A stretch of DNA of 64,000 nt from Centropus unirufus (lineage: Eukaryota > Chordata > Aves > Cuculiformes > Centropidae), in assembly GCA_013397695.1 (NCBI GenBank), contig VYZI01000668.1, forward strand, positions 62,001 through 126,000. The letters run 5' to 3'. Made by a program: the position numbers and the translations under genes. Under the pieces are notes generated by a model that was not told the DNA's origin, made no database searches, and saw only the letters and a list, made by a program, of their open reading frames with translations. Positions 1-13,200 of this stretch are shown here, piece by piece; position 1 is the stretch's first letter, and every line of letters begins with the position of its first letter.

Positions 1-1241
1 GAGGTTTGTGAACAGTGCCTTGAGCTGGACCTTCCTTTCTAAAGCCTTGCTGTTACCTAAATATCTCTGAAATGGAAACAAATGGGAAAAGGAGGGGATT
101 TTTATGTGATTTTTAAATATTGTGTTTACAGATTAACTGCAAAGGCCCTCTCTTGGCACAGCAGCAGCAGCCCATGCTCTTTTCCTCATACTTCTGCAGA
201 GCTCCAGCATAACAGGCTGGTGTGGGAAAATGCCAAGGCTTCCTAAGCACATGCTGCCTTGCTTCTCTTCCCTGACAGTGGCTCCCTCTGAGATGGTACT
301 ATTCGTCCTTCACTGACGCCTTGCTTGGATCAGTGTTTTCTTTTAACCTTGTCTAAGTCTGTCTTCAGAGGCAGTTCTCCAGTTTACCGTAAACTTGATT
401 TACAGCATGAGATGGCAACTGGTTCACACAAGAACTGCTCACATCTTGAAATAATTCAGCTCTTCTGACCTGAATCTGAAGCACAGATTCTGACTGATTT
501 ATGGTGTTACAGCTTATTGAAGCTGATGTAATACCAAGAGTGGTTAATTCTTTCTGAGGCATACAACCAGTGGCCTTTAGAAGGAAGTGAAAACTAGAAT
601 AAATTACATTAGAATATTCATGTTTTCTACCTTAGGTTTCTCTTCCAGTCTTCTTATTAGTATATATGCACACTCTGAACTTGCAACTGATTAAAATACC
701 TATCGTGTGCCTATGAAATTAGACTTGTTCAGTCTTTATCCACCGCAATATCTTATTAATCGTCATGACTTGCAAAGCACACAATATTTTAGCTGCAGTG
801 GATTTCAGAAGCTTATGAGAATGAACAATGTAATGATAGCCTGCCAAAAGTTAATTTATGCCATCCAACACTGCAGGACATTCTGCTTATAAAAACGCTG
901 GTGCTGTCTTACGGAGGTTATTGCCTGGTGTGCCACAGCAATAGCTGTACTTTAAGAAGTACTGGCGTCACACTTATCTTGAGTGAACTCTGGAGACATG
1001 AGACTGGGACTGCAACAAAATTGCTCAAACCTGTGTGTTGAGAGTGCGCAGCACTAAGGCAAAGTAGCCATTTTTTGCTCTCATCTTTTCTTTTTACTAT
1101 CTGTAAAATTTTGTGTGTGTTCACACCTCTTACTGCAACACAGACCTGGCCACTGAACTTCAAGAGATCTGAGTTGCCATCAACAGGCAGAAAAAAAATG
1201 GCCATGTGAAGGAAAGTGTGTCAGCGGATCATGCTTTCGTT

Positions 1242-1683
1242 CTGCTGAGGCTTAACCTCAGCCAGCAACTAAGCACCACACAGCCGCTCACTCACTCCCC
1301 ATGGTGGGATGGGGAAGAGAATCGGGTCCTCCCCACCAACCAAACGATGCCCAGCCAGTCCCTGAGCAGTGGCTGCCCACACTCCCCCCACCCCCAGACA
1401 AATCCCCCCAGTTTATGTACTGAGCATGATGTCCTATGATGTGGAATATCCCTTTAGACAGTAGAGTCAGATGCCCTGGCTGTACCCCCTCCCACCTTAT
1501 TGCGTGCTTTTCTTTTCCATGGCAGAGCATGAAAAGCTAAGAAGTCCTTGACTTAGTGTAAACAATGCTTAGCGACAACAAAAACATCAATGTGTCATCG
1601 ACATTATTCTCATCTTAAATCCAAAGCACAGAACACCAACTACTAGGAAGAAAATTAAGTCTATCCCAGTCAAAAACAGGGCA
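1242..1683 (+). mobile_element. Avian ERVL-type solo LTR, degraded
   Basis: From about 1242 the sequence follows an LTR found in many copies in bird genomes (resembling the TguLTR5 group, recognised from memory). Shared stretches are the opening TTAACCTCAGCCAGCAACTA block, the ACCACACAGCCGCTCACTCA block, a C-run region, GGAATATCCCTTT near 1443 and the closing CTATCCCAGTCAAAA stretch, ending in CA near 1683. No internal retroviral coding sequence adjoins it, so it looks like a solo LTR. No clear 5-bp target duplication was seen, which fits an old, mutated copy. The family name is provisional. Confidence 0.72.
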
Positions 1684-2913
1684 TGTCCTCACAAAAACAG
1701 TGAATGATGTAAAGCAGAGTTAATGCTGCGTGGGGGAGAGTTAATAAAAATAACAGCAAAAAAAAGAAAGAATTCAGTGATTCCCAAAATGCTTACCTAG
1801 AGGTCCCTCCTGTGTTCTTAATGCAGATATTTATAAAAACAACGTTTGCTTCTTTAAAAAGCTTGGGACAAGTCCTGGTATAGTTCCGTTTAGGATGGGG
1901 TCCAAGAATCCAGCGCACTTTTCAGTATTGACTGCATCCTTCCTTATGATTAAAGCATCCAATCAAGGAAATTTCAAAACAGTTCATTGTTGCTGCGTTA
2001 TTACCTCTGTTTCATGAGCAACATTGTTTCTTTCCTCCATGTTAGCTATTATTATAATATTACCCAGCAGAGACCTAGTCTGAGAATGCAAAACCAGTGG
2101 CAAAACATCCTTTCAGGCTGTCAGAAAATTACGACTATCAATAAATCCAAAATTTCATGGAGAAAATTATTGTTCTGCAAAGAATAATGCTAGAGCTTAT
2201 TTTACCAACTTTCAATATTCCTGAATGTTGCAGGCACAGAATGGAAAAACAGAGTGTATTTTTTCCTTGAAACATCACTAATCAACATCGTGCCTTGGAA
2301 TTTGTTGTCTGGAAACTTCTCCTGTATCATACTTCTTCATTGAATTAAGTGAACTTTTGGTACCTCCTTTATTTCTATCATGGGCAATTTCTGTGGAACC
2401 TTAGAAAAAGTGGGATGCAAAGGCTGCACAAGACCTCTCACGTAAGAGCTTACCCACTACTTCATGCACTGGTAGCCACAGCCCTGGTTCAGATTTTGTC
2501 AGAGAAAAAGAAGGAAAGTGTCCAACCAACATTACCAGCCAGGAAAAACCTTGAATGCAACTCAGTATTCAACGCTGGGTACCAAAGTGTTTCACTGACA
2601 GATTTCCAGAATGTTATATCAACATGATTGCTAGCATAAGGCCTGTAAGAAGACAGAGCCAAGCCAATGGCTACTGAAGTACAAGGGGAAATGGGAAAAC
2701 AAAAACACAACTCGCAGAACTGCAGAGCCAGTAGGAAGTCATGAGACTGTCAAGGAATACTGATGACTGGGTCTTATAGAAAAGTGATTTGAGAGAAGAA
2801 TTGTACTTCACTGCAGACCTGATGAGAGCATCGTAGTCTCTGGCTGAGTAGAAGATGAGAAAGGTTTCCCTCCTACCATGTTCAAGTAATTAGAAAGTTG
2901 CTGCTAACTCAAG

Positions 2914-2937
2914 TAAATAAATAAATAAATAAATAAT
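2914..2937. repeat. (TAAA)n microsatellite
   Basis: About five tandem TAAA units followed by an imperfect TAA unit, inside intron DNA. Confidence 0.9.
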
Positions 2938-5900
2938 AAGCAAGGGTTCATGCAGGCAGCGCTGAATTAGTTTTATTGACTTGAAAACATAAGATTTATT
3001 GCCTCATCTCACATTTCCTTAATCTCCCTGACTGTAGCTTTGAGACAAAGTGAGAGTTTTATGCTCTGCCTCATATTAGCAATCTAACTGTTGAGAGTTG
3101 AAAACACCAGGAAACAAGCAGTGGTGAAGCTTTCACATGCTGACTGCCAGGAATTGTGCAGAGCAGGCTCCATTAAACAAAGGACAGAGCCACTTTTACA
3201 ATAAAGCAGAAAACAGGCCTGTATGTTGCATTCAGGTTTCTAACAGCTACCAGGAGAATTCATGTGCTTTTATAATACTAGCTTCTCCTGCCTTTAGTGC
3301 TTAAGATGACAGAATAATACGAGAAGGTGTTCTGGTGGACTGAGAAGAACCTGGGGATATAAAGCCTTTAGAGGTAAAATGCGAGTATCACATAAATTCT
3401 TCACTTTCAACGATGATTCTCTTGTTGTTGCAGAAATCTCTGTGGGCTCACGTCAGCCAGCAGTCTCAAGATGCAGTTTAAATGCTGCTTCCATGAAGTG
3501 TGCAAAACACTCTGCCTTTTTAAAAAAGTCTCCCCATTCGTGTTGCTGGGTTTATGGTTCGAAAAGTCATCCTGAAATTATTTCCTCTGCTGAGAATGTT
3601 CTCATGGAAGAAAAAGAGGATGAGCACACACACTCCCCCACAGGCACACCCCCCCCTCCTGATTAAAAAAGGAAATCTCATAAAAATAACAAACAGTAGA
3701 TTAAATGTATCTTACTTGGAGCTTATTTCAATTGTTGGATTCACTCTGACAAACGGTTAAGCAAAATTGCATTGTACCTGTAATTAAAATAGTTATACTG
3801 AAAGTAAGCCGGCCAGTTGGCACATCGAATTTCCCCTTTCTTAAACTACTCCCAAGAAATTAAAAAAAAAGGCAAAGTATTCCTCATTATGATGTTTGAA
3901 AAATAGGAGCTGCTTATTTCAGAATATGTACCATTTTATTCAGAACAATGATTTCTAACTTCTCTCACTGTGTGAAAACAGAGCTTGAATTCACTGCTTG
4001 AAAGAAGCGGGAGACGGGTCATCAAAGAGCCTTCTGTTCATTAAGATAAACACCAAATATGTGTTTCATGTTTGGTTTTGGTATAACATTCTGAATAGAG
4101 GATTAAGCAGTTGCTTCCCACAGTCTTAGACTATTGAGATGGTGTGGGAGAAGGAGGAGAATAAAAGGTTTTAAGCTATTATGGAAAGAATTAGTGTTGA
4201 GAGAATAAAAGGTCCTTCCATTACCCACTGAATTTGGCATGGATTTAGTTGTGTTGAGAGTGAAACATGGGTCTCCATTTTGGACATACAGAATGTACAT
4301 AATTAATTTGCAAGAGTCCATCTAGAGTTTCAATCTGGTCACAGATCTTGTGAGATGGACTGCTGCAACTTAATTATGTATTTGCAGTCAACACTTTGCG
4401 CTTTTGACAAAAAAAAAAAGGACAAAGTTTCAAACTGAAATTTCCTTTTTGTGTAATTCTTTTTGATACATCTTAACTTCAAAAAAAAGCCTGCTCTAAT
4501 CTATGCATGGAAGGTATTATGGTTTTGGAATAACAAATAATGTCTTGAGAAACAGATTTTTACCTTCTTGCTCACAAATGGAGTCACCTCCGTTTCAGAA
4601 TGGATCACGGTCCACCCTACTTTGTGTTCCCCAAATCAATTTTTATTGCATGTGTTTTATAGATCTATAACTATATATAGTTGATTGTACTGTTCATATG
4701 AGTAACTGTGAAGAAAGTGTTTCAAATCTTTCTATGCCTTATCCATTTTCTTTGAGTGTAGGTGATGGATGGTTTTATAAATTTGCTGATAAGCCAGTTA
4801 CAGTGTTTTATGTTCAGTTTTAATGAACTACATTTGCTAACGGTTATGAACAATATTGGAGTGCTATTGCATTAGAACAACTCCTTTCTGTTGTCTCGAG
4901 GAAAGTGTTAGTTTAATGCTTAAGTTCCATGAGGGGCTCTTAGACCCTTAGTTTTGTTTTTAGAAGTAATAGTTGCTGTTAGCCAACATACAAGTTCATT
5001 TACATGTATTTTTAATTTATATTCTGTCTATTTGATCTTTAAACTATCAATTGTAGCTACTCAGAAGTTATTTACATTTTTCATATATTTTTTTCCTCTA
5101 AGCATCTACTTCTCCTCATTCTGCGAGACAAGCAGTAGCTAGATTTGGGCTGACTTAGAACAGTTCTTCTCATAATTTAGGGGGAAATTAATCCCACCAG
5201 GAACATGTAGATTTAATGTTTTTATTGATGAATGTAGGAGCCCTACCAGATGATGTGATCAATATTTCTTATTAAGTCGGTTATATTTTTCCTCTCATTA
5301 TTTGCTCTTCTAGTATTGTATTCATAGCATTTCAGGTTTGCACTTTGGCGGCAGAGGTATGATAAGATTATTTCAATTTGCTGTTTGCAGTGGGTTTTTT
5401 TGAAGCACGATTGCAAAAAAAAATAGCAGTCATCAGACAACATTTAATATAATTTTAAGCCAAAACACTCAGATTTGCAAAGGAGATGTGTGAAGCTACC
5501 ATTACCAAGTTCATCCTCAGGAGATGTGCTTTGGGAGAATAACAGTAAGTAGGTGAAACACTTCAGTCAGAGACAGTTGGTTGTACACATAGAAAAACAC
5601 CAAAAAAAGCTCAGAAATTAATTTTAAATGTGCAATTCTCAGAGGAAGTAAAGGAAGAACTCCAAATGTTTGACAGGATTTACAGGTTCCATGGCTTCAT
5701 TAGCACATTGACTCACAGATCCCACATGGTGATATGCCTCGTTTGGGATTTATTGGAAGGCGGCTATGTCTTGGTTTCACTCTCTGTTCATCATTTCTCA
5801 GCCTCTCTGCTATCTGTTAGGTAATGCTGAAGAATACTGATTCACATTGATCTTTTCTTTATCCAGAGATGTGAGTTTGGATTTACTGGAGTAACAGAGA

Positions 5901-8584
5901 ATTTGTTCATGTAGACCTTGACTTTGGTGTTTTTTATCATAGCAAGTTAGAAAAATAGCTGTATATTTAATTTATGGGTCTCTTCTTCCTTATCTCCAGT
6001 ATGTAATTTCTCATAATAAGAGAGATAAGAAATGTATTAGAATGCAGATCACAGAGGTTTCTGTAATCTGCCTGAAAACCTTAAGAATCAGAACTTTCAT
6101 TCTAGAGGCTCAATTTCAGTCTTCGCGCTATCTTAATCTCTTTATTCAAAATCTTTTATAAATGTTGGCATATGCCTATCTACCTGTTGTACTTAGTTGT
6201 ATTGTACTCTTCTTCGAGAAGAACTAACATTTGAACATTTAGCTACTGAAATCCTGGTTGTTTCAGGGGAGTTGTGTGCCATGATGTGTTTGCCATTTAC
6301 ATGATGCAAACCAGGTCTGTACCGACTCGAAAGTATTCTATAGTGAATACTCTTTGGACATCTATGTATCTCATATTTCTCAATGTTCCATATCGGAACG
6401 CTATCAGTTTCTGTAATGGTACCCAAATGGAAGTATAAGATGGGACAGTAGGTCTGAGATTGTGCTAATCTGTCACGATGTATCATGCAAATATATCAGG
6501 AATATCGGCTTTAACAGCATCTCCCCAGGTTTACTTATGTACTCTGGCAAGGAGGTTTGCTAACAGAAGCACAAGCTTTCTTCATCAGTCTCTTCTGCTC
6601 AATAACTTTGCCACTGCAATAAAATGTGTAACATTCATTGTGACAACAAATAGTGTGAAAAATAAGGTGCTCTTGGGAAGAAGAATTACTTAAATTATTC
6701 AGACTGCCTGAGTGTGAAGTTAAAACATACACACAGGGACAAAGTAATAAGTGGGATATTAATCCATGGAAATTCAGGAGTTCCCATTTTGACAGGGAAA
6801 TCCTTATATTTCTCACATAGGAAAAAGTAAGTCATAAATGAGAGAATTCTTTGTGTTGCATGTCTTCCCACACACATAAATACAGAGAATGGTATTAGAC
6901 AGACTTTATCTGGTGTAATTTAGACCATGTCATCACGTTCATTCTGATCTACATTACAGAGTGTGTAAATTGCTCTTCAGTTTAAAATATTTTTAAGAGC
7001 AACTAGATGCAATTCAGCTTCATGAAACAATGCGGTGATAAGGAATAAAATCCATAAGGAGATCGGGAGTCAGGACACTTGAGTCCTTCCCAGCACCCCC
7101 TCAAGATGCTGTAATGATGATTTTTCCTGGCAGTAAATCTTCCAATGCCTTAAGGTATACTACTTATAAACAGGAAGCTAAGGAAGAGTCTCCAAATATT
7201 CACAGTAAGAAACTGGACATAAAACCTGATTTCTGCATAGAGAAAAGATAAAATGCAGAAATGCAGTTTCAAAGATTACCTTCTCATTTACTCTAGGTAG
7301 GTTCAGTCAAGTGATGAGTTTTAATTTTGTCACGCCAAATATGAGACTACATGCAATAATGCAAGTCTTAGATCATGTTAGGATCCAAAGATTTATTCTT
7401 GTTTTTATTTTCTCCTCCTGATATTCGTTTCCCTAGCAGGGAGAGGGAGATGAGGTAAGTACTGGATTGATGCAGGATACAGTACAGATAATTTTGTTTA
7501 GCAAAATAAAAATAAATCATGTCAGGACAAACTTCAGATTACCAGCATTTATTTCACAGGGTTTTCTGTGACATCAGACCTAATAACAACCTATTCTCTT
7601 ACTCAAAAAATACAGGAACCTGGCAACATGGCTCCCTCTCTCCAGTCATGGGGCAGCAAAGTAACTGCAGGCTTTTGGATTTGTCAGAAAAAATAATTAA
7701 GAGGCTCATCATCTTCTCACTAATGAACAAGAAAATGTGATTAAGCAACTTTAAAAGAGAATAACTGAAGACAATATAGAAATGATAGCAGGATGATTGC
7801 TGTGGATGACAGGCTGAAATTTCTGAATAAGATATTTCTTCAACAGGGCACAAGGCCAGTAGTTTAATCTTCCATTAAAAGAGTCTTGCCAATTTGGAAA
7901 AGCTCTGAATGAGGAGATTATAGACAGAAGCTGACAAGACCTTCACTTCTCTTAAGACAGCTACTTTCTGGCAAATGCAGAGAAATATCTTTCCTTTTTT
8001 TGTACTGTTTCAAGACTCTTAACTTCTACCAAGCAACAACTAGGGCATCTCTGTCTAGGCAATCTTCTATTCTCCAAGACTCTGAAAATACAAATTGTCT
8101 TTCAGACCAAAATGTTCTAGAGATGCTTGCCAAGTTTACTCTGGCTAACAGCTAGAAATTGTACCGATTAGCTTCTGGCAATGTTCCTTGAATGTGCTTT
8201 GTGTGTTAGTATCTTGCTAAATGTCTTATTCCTCTTTATTATCCTTTACCACCAAAAATGTGCTTCCCTCTTATATCTAATCTGTTTCTATGCTTTTTCT
8301 GTCTGCTCTCCTAGTTTATCTAAAGGAGATAGCACATAATATAGGAACTGGAAGAAAAGGGAAATAACAGAAGTTTCTGTAAATCTTCTGTATGTCAGGA
8401 AAAAGATAACTTTTTTTTCCTTTATATACATTCAGAAACGACATGGTCTTTTTTCAAGTAAAGGCACAAGGGTCAACAAGCTGATTACAAGATTTCTATC
8501 TAAGTGTGGTTATATAGAAGCTTCCAGATACTCAGATATAAAAATGGTATGTGGAGAAGTCTGAGATCCATAGTTGAGCAATTT

Positions 8585-8601
8585 AAAAAAAAAAAAAAAA
8601 A
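8585..8601. repeat. Poly(A) tract, 17 bases
   Basis: An uninterrupted run of 17 adenines in the intron upstream of MOCOS exon 6. No recognisable retroelement precedes it. Confidence 0.9.
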
Positions 8602-9246
8602 GTGGCAGATATCTTTTCTGTGACAGAAATGCTCGTATACCTCAAACAACATACTCAGCGTTACAGGAGATACTCTGGGTCTAAAACCCAGGCAGAATAA
8701 TACTGTTCTACTTCAAGTGGCTTTTGAGGAAAATATTTTTTTCCCCTGCTACATGATGTAGGTCAACCATAGTGCAATGCATAGTATATGTCACAGAAAT
8801 CATTATGCATTTTCAGCCAAAATTCCAGCTGTCTCCAGTGGAGATTTGGTTACGTTTAAATATATTGTTAGCAGGCATCTCCCTGTTTCTTACAATACTT
8901 TGAAATCACATTGTTTTCCTTAATTGTCTTCCATAAAGATGTAACTTCCTAGATTTTCAGTTTCTACTTTGAAGGTGACTTGTACTTTCCATGTTCTATG
9001 TGATAAATTGCTGATTGCGCTTTATTCCTTTTCTTCTACCATCTTTATAATTCACAGTGTTACTTGTCTCCTGTCAGCAGTTTATCCTCGTGAATATCAC
9101 AACCTACTTCCTCATTTCATATTACATATGCTCTCCTTTGACTGAAATGGATGGGTTTGTATCTGACAATTACGTTTTAGCTTCCCACAGACAGTCAAAA
9201 TATCCCCAAAGCTGTACATGACCATGGTATATCATCCTACGGCACA

Positions 9247-9890
9247 TCACAGAATCATAGGATATAGAATGGTTTGGGTTTGAAGGGACCTTAAAGATCA
9301 CCCAGTTCCAACCACCCTGCCATGGGTAGGGACACCTCCCACTAGATCAGGCTGCTCAAAGCCCCATCCAAGCTGGCCTTGAACAGGCATCCACCAGTTC
9401 CCTGGGCAACCTGTTCCAGTGTCTCACCACCCTCAGTATGAAGAATTTCTACCTGCCATTTAATCTAAATCTTCCTCCTTCCAATTCAAAGTCATTTCCC
9501 CTTGTCCTGTCAATACATGCCCTTCTAAAATGTTCCTCCCTGGGTTTATTGTAGGCCCTCTTCAGGTACTGGAAGGCTGCTATAAGGTCTCCCCGGAGCC
9601 TTCTCTTCTCCAGGCTGAACAACCCCAGCTCTCTCAGCCTGTCCTGATAGCAGAGGTGCTCCAGCCCTCTGATCATCTTCGTGGCCTTCCTCAGGATCTC
9701 TTCCAACAGTTCCCTATCCTTACGTTGGGTATTCCAGTAGACTACTCCAGGTGGGGTTTCATGAGCGTGGAGTACAAGGGGAGAATCACCTCCCTTGACC
9801 TGCTAGCTCTGCTTCTTTTGATGCAGCCCAGAATATGCTTGGCCCTTTGGGCTGCAAGTTCACGTTGCTGGCTCATATCGAGCTTTTCCT
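9247..9890 (-). mobile_element. CR1 LINE, 5'-truncated, minus strand
   Basis: The left end (9247 onward) is the complement of the CR1 3' terminus, with the ATTCTATGATTCT-like terminal repeat and the motif encoding the usual CR1 end. Read on the minus strand, 9706-9449 translates into the C-terminal part of the CR1 reverse-transcriptase protein (for example R-G-L-E-H-L-C-Y-Q-D-R-L-R-E-L-G-L-F-S-L-E), and then the frame is broken by stops before the normal C terminus. The match fades near 9890, so the 5' part is missing, as in most CR1 copies. CR1 is the dominant LINE of birds and reptiles. This copy cannot move by itself. Confidence 0.93.
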
Positions 9891-10082
9891 TTGAGCGCAA
9901 GAATATCCTTTGAGCATCCTGAATGAAGCTATTTTTATAGGGACATCTAACAGAGATAAATCCTACAGAACTAACAATTTTGTGCTAATTACCTCACAGC
10001 TACACCATTCTGCAAAATCATCCTTTTTCACATTTCCATAAAAATAAAGCATCTGACATGTACATGCACTTTTCTTTTGTAG

Positions 10083-10282
10083 GTGGAATGGAGAAAATTA
10101 AACAGCATACTTTTGCATTAGCTCACTACACCTATACTGTGCTGTCTACCTTAAAGTATGCCAATGGGGCTCCTGTAGTGCGTATTTACAGCGATACTGA
10201 TTTCAGCAATCCTGATGTCCAGGGTCCAATCATTAATTTTAACGTGCTCGATGAAAATGGAGAGGTGATCGGCTTTTCACAG
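10083..10282 (+). CDS. MOCOS: MOCOS exon 6 (probable number): NifS-like domain, C-terminal lobe
   Basis: The acceptor is TTTTGTAG ending at 10082 and the donor is CAG|GTATGT. The exon enters in phase 1, so the first two bases finish a Gly codon, and the frame then reads G-M-E-K-I-K-Q-H-T-F-A-L-A and continues through V-R-I-Y-S-D-T-D-F and G-P-I-I-N-F-N-V-L-D. These blocks belong to the small-domain part of the aminotransferase class V fold in MOCOS. The exon ends on a complete Gln codon (phase 0). An ATG in frame upstream (10058) lies in the intron and is not a start. Confidence 0.97.
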
Positions 10283-13200
10283 GTATGTTTTTCTTTTGCC
10301 TTAACTGAGTGTTTTATTTATATTTTAGGAAAATTCACAACGAGTTCTTCATCCTAAAGGAAATATTTTGTCCATAGTGATCCTTTCTGATGTTCTAGTT
10401 TTGTTTCCTCATAGGCCTGCCTAATATATACCCATCATCTTTGCAATACAAAGTAATAGCAAAAGCCAATATCTTACAGATTAAATACTCTGCATGTACG
10501 AAGTTGTATGCATTGACTCAACAGTTTGGTTTCTTGTTGACTTCCTCCTCTAGAGCACTGAAAATTTGGAATTGAATACCAAGTCTAGAAAAGCTTATAT
10601 AAGAGACAGCCTTGTCACTTTGGCACACAAGTGAAATCAGATCAAAAAACATTGCAGTCACTTATGAAAGAGGATGTCCCTTTGACCTTCAGTTCTATTA
10701 ATAACACTCGTGAGATTCCTGAAGAAGCATTGTATAAAGTTGAATGATCAATGAAAGGAGTGAGATTCAAGCTCAAAAAAATCCTTAACCCTGTCTTTCT
10801 CAACAGCTTTCTGCAAACTTTGTTAATCAGATGTTCTGAGCATCTCTAAGATGAACTTTGTGAAACTTTTCTACTTTCAGTACAAACATAATGGTGTATG
10901 ACCATGATCATGTATGACTGTGTATGGTGTAGACAGTGGGTAACAGAGCAATGCAGCTCACCTGCTTATCAGCAGAAGTCAGTAAAAATGCAGTGCCCAA
11001 GTTTTGCTTAATTCTTCTGGTTTCCATTGGCTGGCAACTAAATAAGCCCATGAGTCAAGTTCAAGTGTAGGACCTTGATTTTTTTTTTTAAGAAAACTGT
11101 CACCAGCTGCCTTAGGAACTTACTTACTTCTACCAGCAGTAGTAGCAGAGCTGCATTGCTCTTAGAAACTGATAATTCTGTACAATTAAGGAGATGGTGG
11201 GAGTGCTACAAAAGGTGTTCCTCAATACATACAGTTTTTCTGGGATTGTGGTACCAAGCAGTCCTAAAGACTCACCACATTTCATTTCAAAGAATTACAC
11301 ATTTTAGGAGTGAATTAGCCATTTGTACAGTCTTGCATATGTGTTGCAGTCTTCAAAAAAGACTGGAAATATTAACACAGCTGGTTGGTAAAGCACTCCA
11401 CAAAGAGTGTGATATTGCTTCTGTCCTTTAGTTAAACCCAAAACCTTTAATTGCACTTCTGATATTCACAATTTCTTAGTAAAAATAGCCCTTGCCTGTC
11501 TCACTTTTTTAAACTCAACCGTGTTCTGAAAGAAAAAGAAAATTATATTGTCTTACGCCTCCATCGCGCCTGTTTGCTTCAGTGGCTGCTCATAAAAGGC
11601 TTTGTTATTGATCTATGTCATCTGAATTTTGCTGTTCACCAGATTCTCATCATTTCTGGCAGGAGTATGTAGAATGAAGTACTATAAAGTTTTCAAAAAC
11701 ATAGCAGTCACATCTGCAGTGCCTGTTAGATTACTTTGTTTAATTAAAATAATGTGCAGTTTAATGACTTTTAGAAGTTAACAAGCAACATCACTATTCT
11801 TTCCAAAGCCATAACATGTGTGATCTATGTAAAATGGGCTTCTTTATGGAACGAAATTCTTTCATAGAGATAGCAGTTATAGCAGAGAAAAATGTTTGCT
11901 TCTTCTTTATGATTACAAAGAAAATATGTACAGCAGAGACTTCATCAACTTCATCAGATTGACAATATAATCTCAACTTCATACCTGTATGCATGTCTAA
12001 AATTAGATGGGTTTATTCAAAACAAGATTAAATACAATACTTCCAGTAATGGTTTAGTCATGAAATAGGGTCCTCTACTTTGGACATGTCTGTGATCTGC
12101 ACATGCAGATTCACTGGTCAGTCCCCAAATGCAGTCTAGTGGAGTTAAGAAAACAGTTCCAGAAACCTCTCAGAAAAGATTTCGGGGAATTTTTAATGAA
12201 GGGAAAACTGGATGACATTTCTATCTGACTTACCTACTACTAGCAGATACCAATTACTGGCTCAGGTTGTATTTGAGCCAGTATATTAAAAGAGAAATGA
12301 CAGAATGTCCTGTTCCTTTATGGATGATATCTCATCTATAATTAATTACATATAACCAGGCATCCAACCAGTTCTATTTGTCTTTCTGACAAGCGATTGT
12401 TATGTGCCCATTGCCTATGAGAGGGCACAGTGTGGCTTGACATTAACATTTGGTAGCTGAACAGGACAACATGACTAACTAATTCCAGAGAAAATATTAT
12501 GACAAGGTTTGGAGCAGTATATTTGGAACATTTGAGATTGGCAAGAAAGACTTCATAAGTAGACAGCGTCTTCAGAGGATACCAAGCTTACATTTAAGCC
12601 TCAAGATTTACATAATTTACATGATATTCAAAACTCTGAACTAAGTCCAAGATGTTTGGGACGGGAAAGGCATGTAGTGAAATACATGACATTTAGTACT
12701 GCCACTGAAAAATGAAAGCGGGGAAAAAATGCCTTTCATCAGAACAGCATTTGGGAGAAAAGCTGTTCTTACCTCCCTCTGTTATTGAAATCCATTTCTC
12801 ACTGCTATCAGAGTTTAATTATCAGAGCTAACAAGACTGTGCCACTGACCGCAAACATTCTTGAATTGCATACATGGGATCAATTGCACCAATAGGAAAT
12901 AGCCATATTCTCAGGTTCATCCTTGAGCAAAACCTTTCTTTGAAATGAAGGCATTTCATTAAAGTGAGATACACAAATGAAACTATGCCATGATTGCACT
13001 CTCAGGGAGGGCAGCATCTTTGACAGCCTCCTATCATGTATGATATAGAACACTCAGATGTTAAGAGGTGATAAGGTGGGAGTGAAATAATTATGGATGT
13101 TGGATTGCTATTGCTTTTTCATTTAAATGTTTCTTTGTGATTGTTGAAGTGTATCACTGTTTTAGAATATTATATTTGGAATAAACACACTTGATACACT

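Larger units (their letters stand above)
1..10082 (+). other. MOCOS: MOCOS upstream intron (3' portion)
   Basis: No coding exon was recognised here. I looked for the peptide that precedes exon 6 in vertebrate MOCOS (the F-L-D-V-I-A-L-K-H-G-F block after the PLP lysine region) and did not find it on the + strand. The stretch is therefore read as the 3' part of the intron before exon 6. It ends in a pyrimidine-rich tract and the acceptor AG at 10081-10082. It contains an ERVL-type LTR, a CR1 fragment and simple repeats, listed separately. There is no CpG-rich block, so the MOCOS promoter is probably outside the window. Confidence 0.7.

Noticed and set aside
7437..7454. An 18-nt (or 15-nt) microexon between CCCTAG/CAG and a consensus GTAAGT donor in the intron before exon 6
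   Set aside because: The intron it sits in is phase 1, and inserting either version would place an in-frame TGA. No known MOCOS isoform has it; the splice-site pair is probably chance.
9530..9913. 127-codon + strand open frame
   Set aside because: It is the antisense of the CR1 reverse-transcriptase region.
10058..10357. 99-codon open frame starting at 10058 as a standalone gene
   Set aside because: Its middle is MOCOS exon 6; both ends run into intron beyond clear AG and GT boundaries.
11075..11431. 118-codon + strand open frame in intron 6
   Set aside because: No similarity, poor splice context, and no sign of coding composition; consistent with chance.
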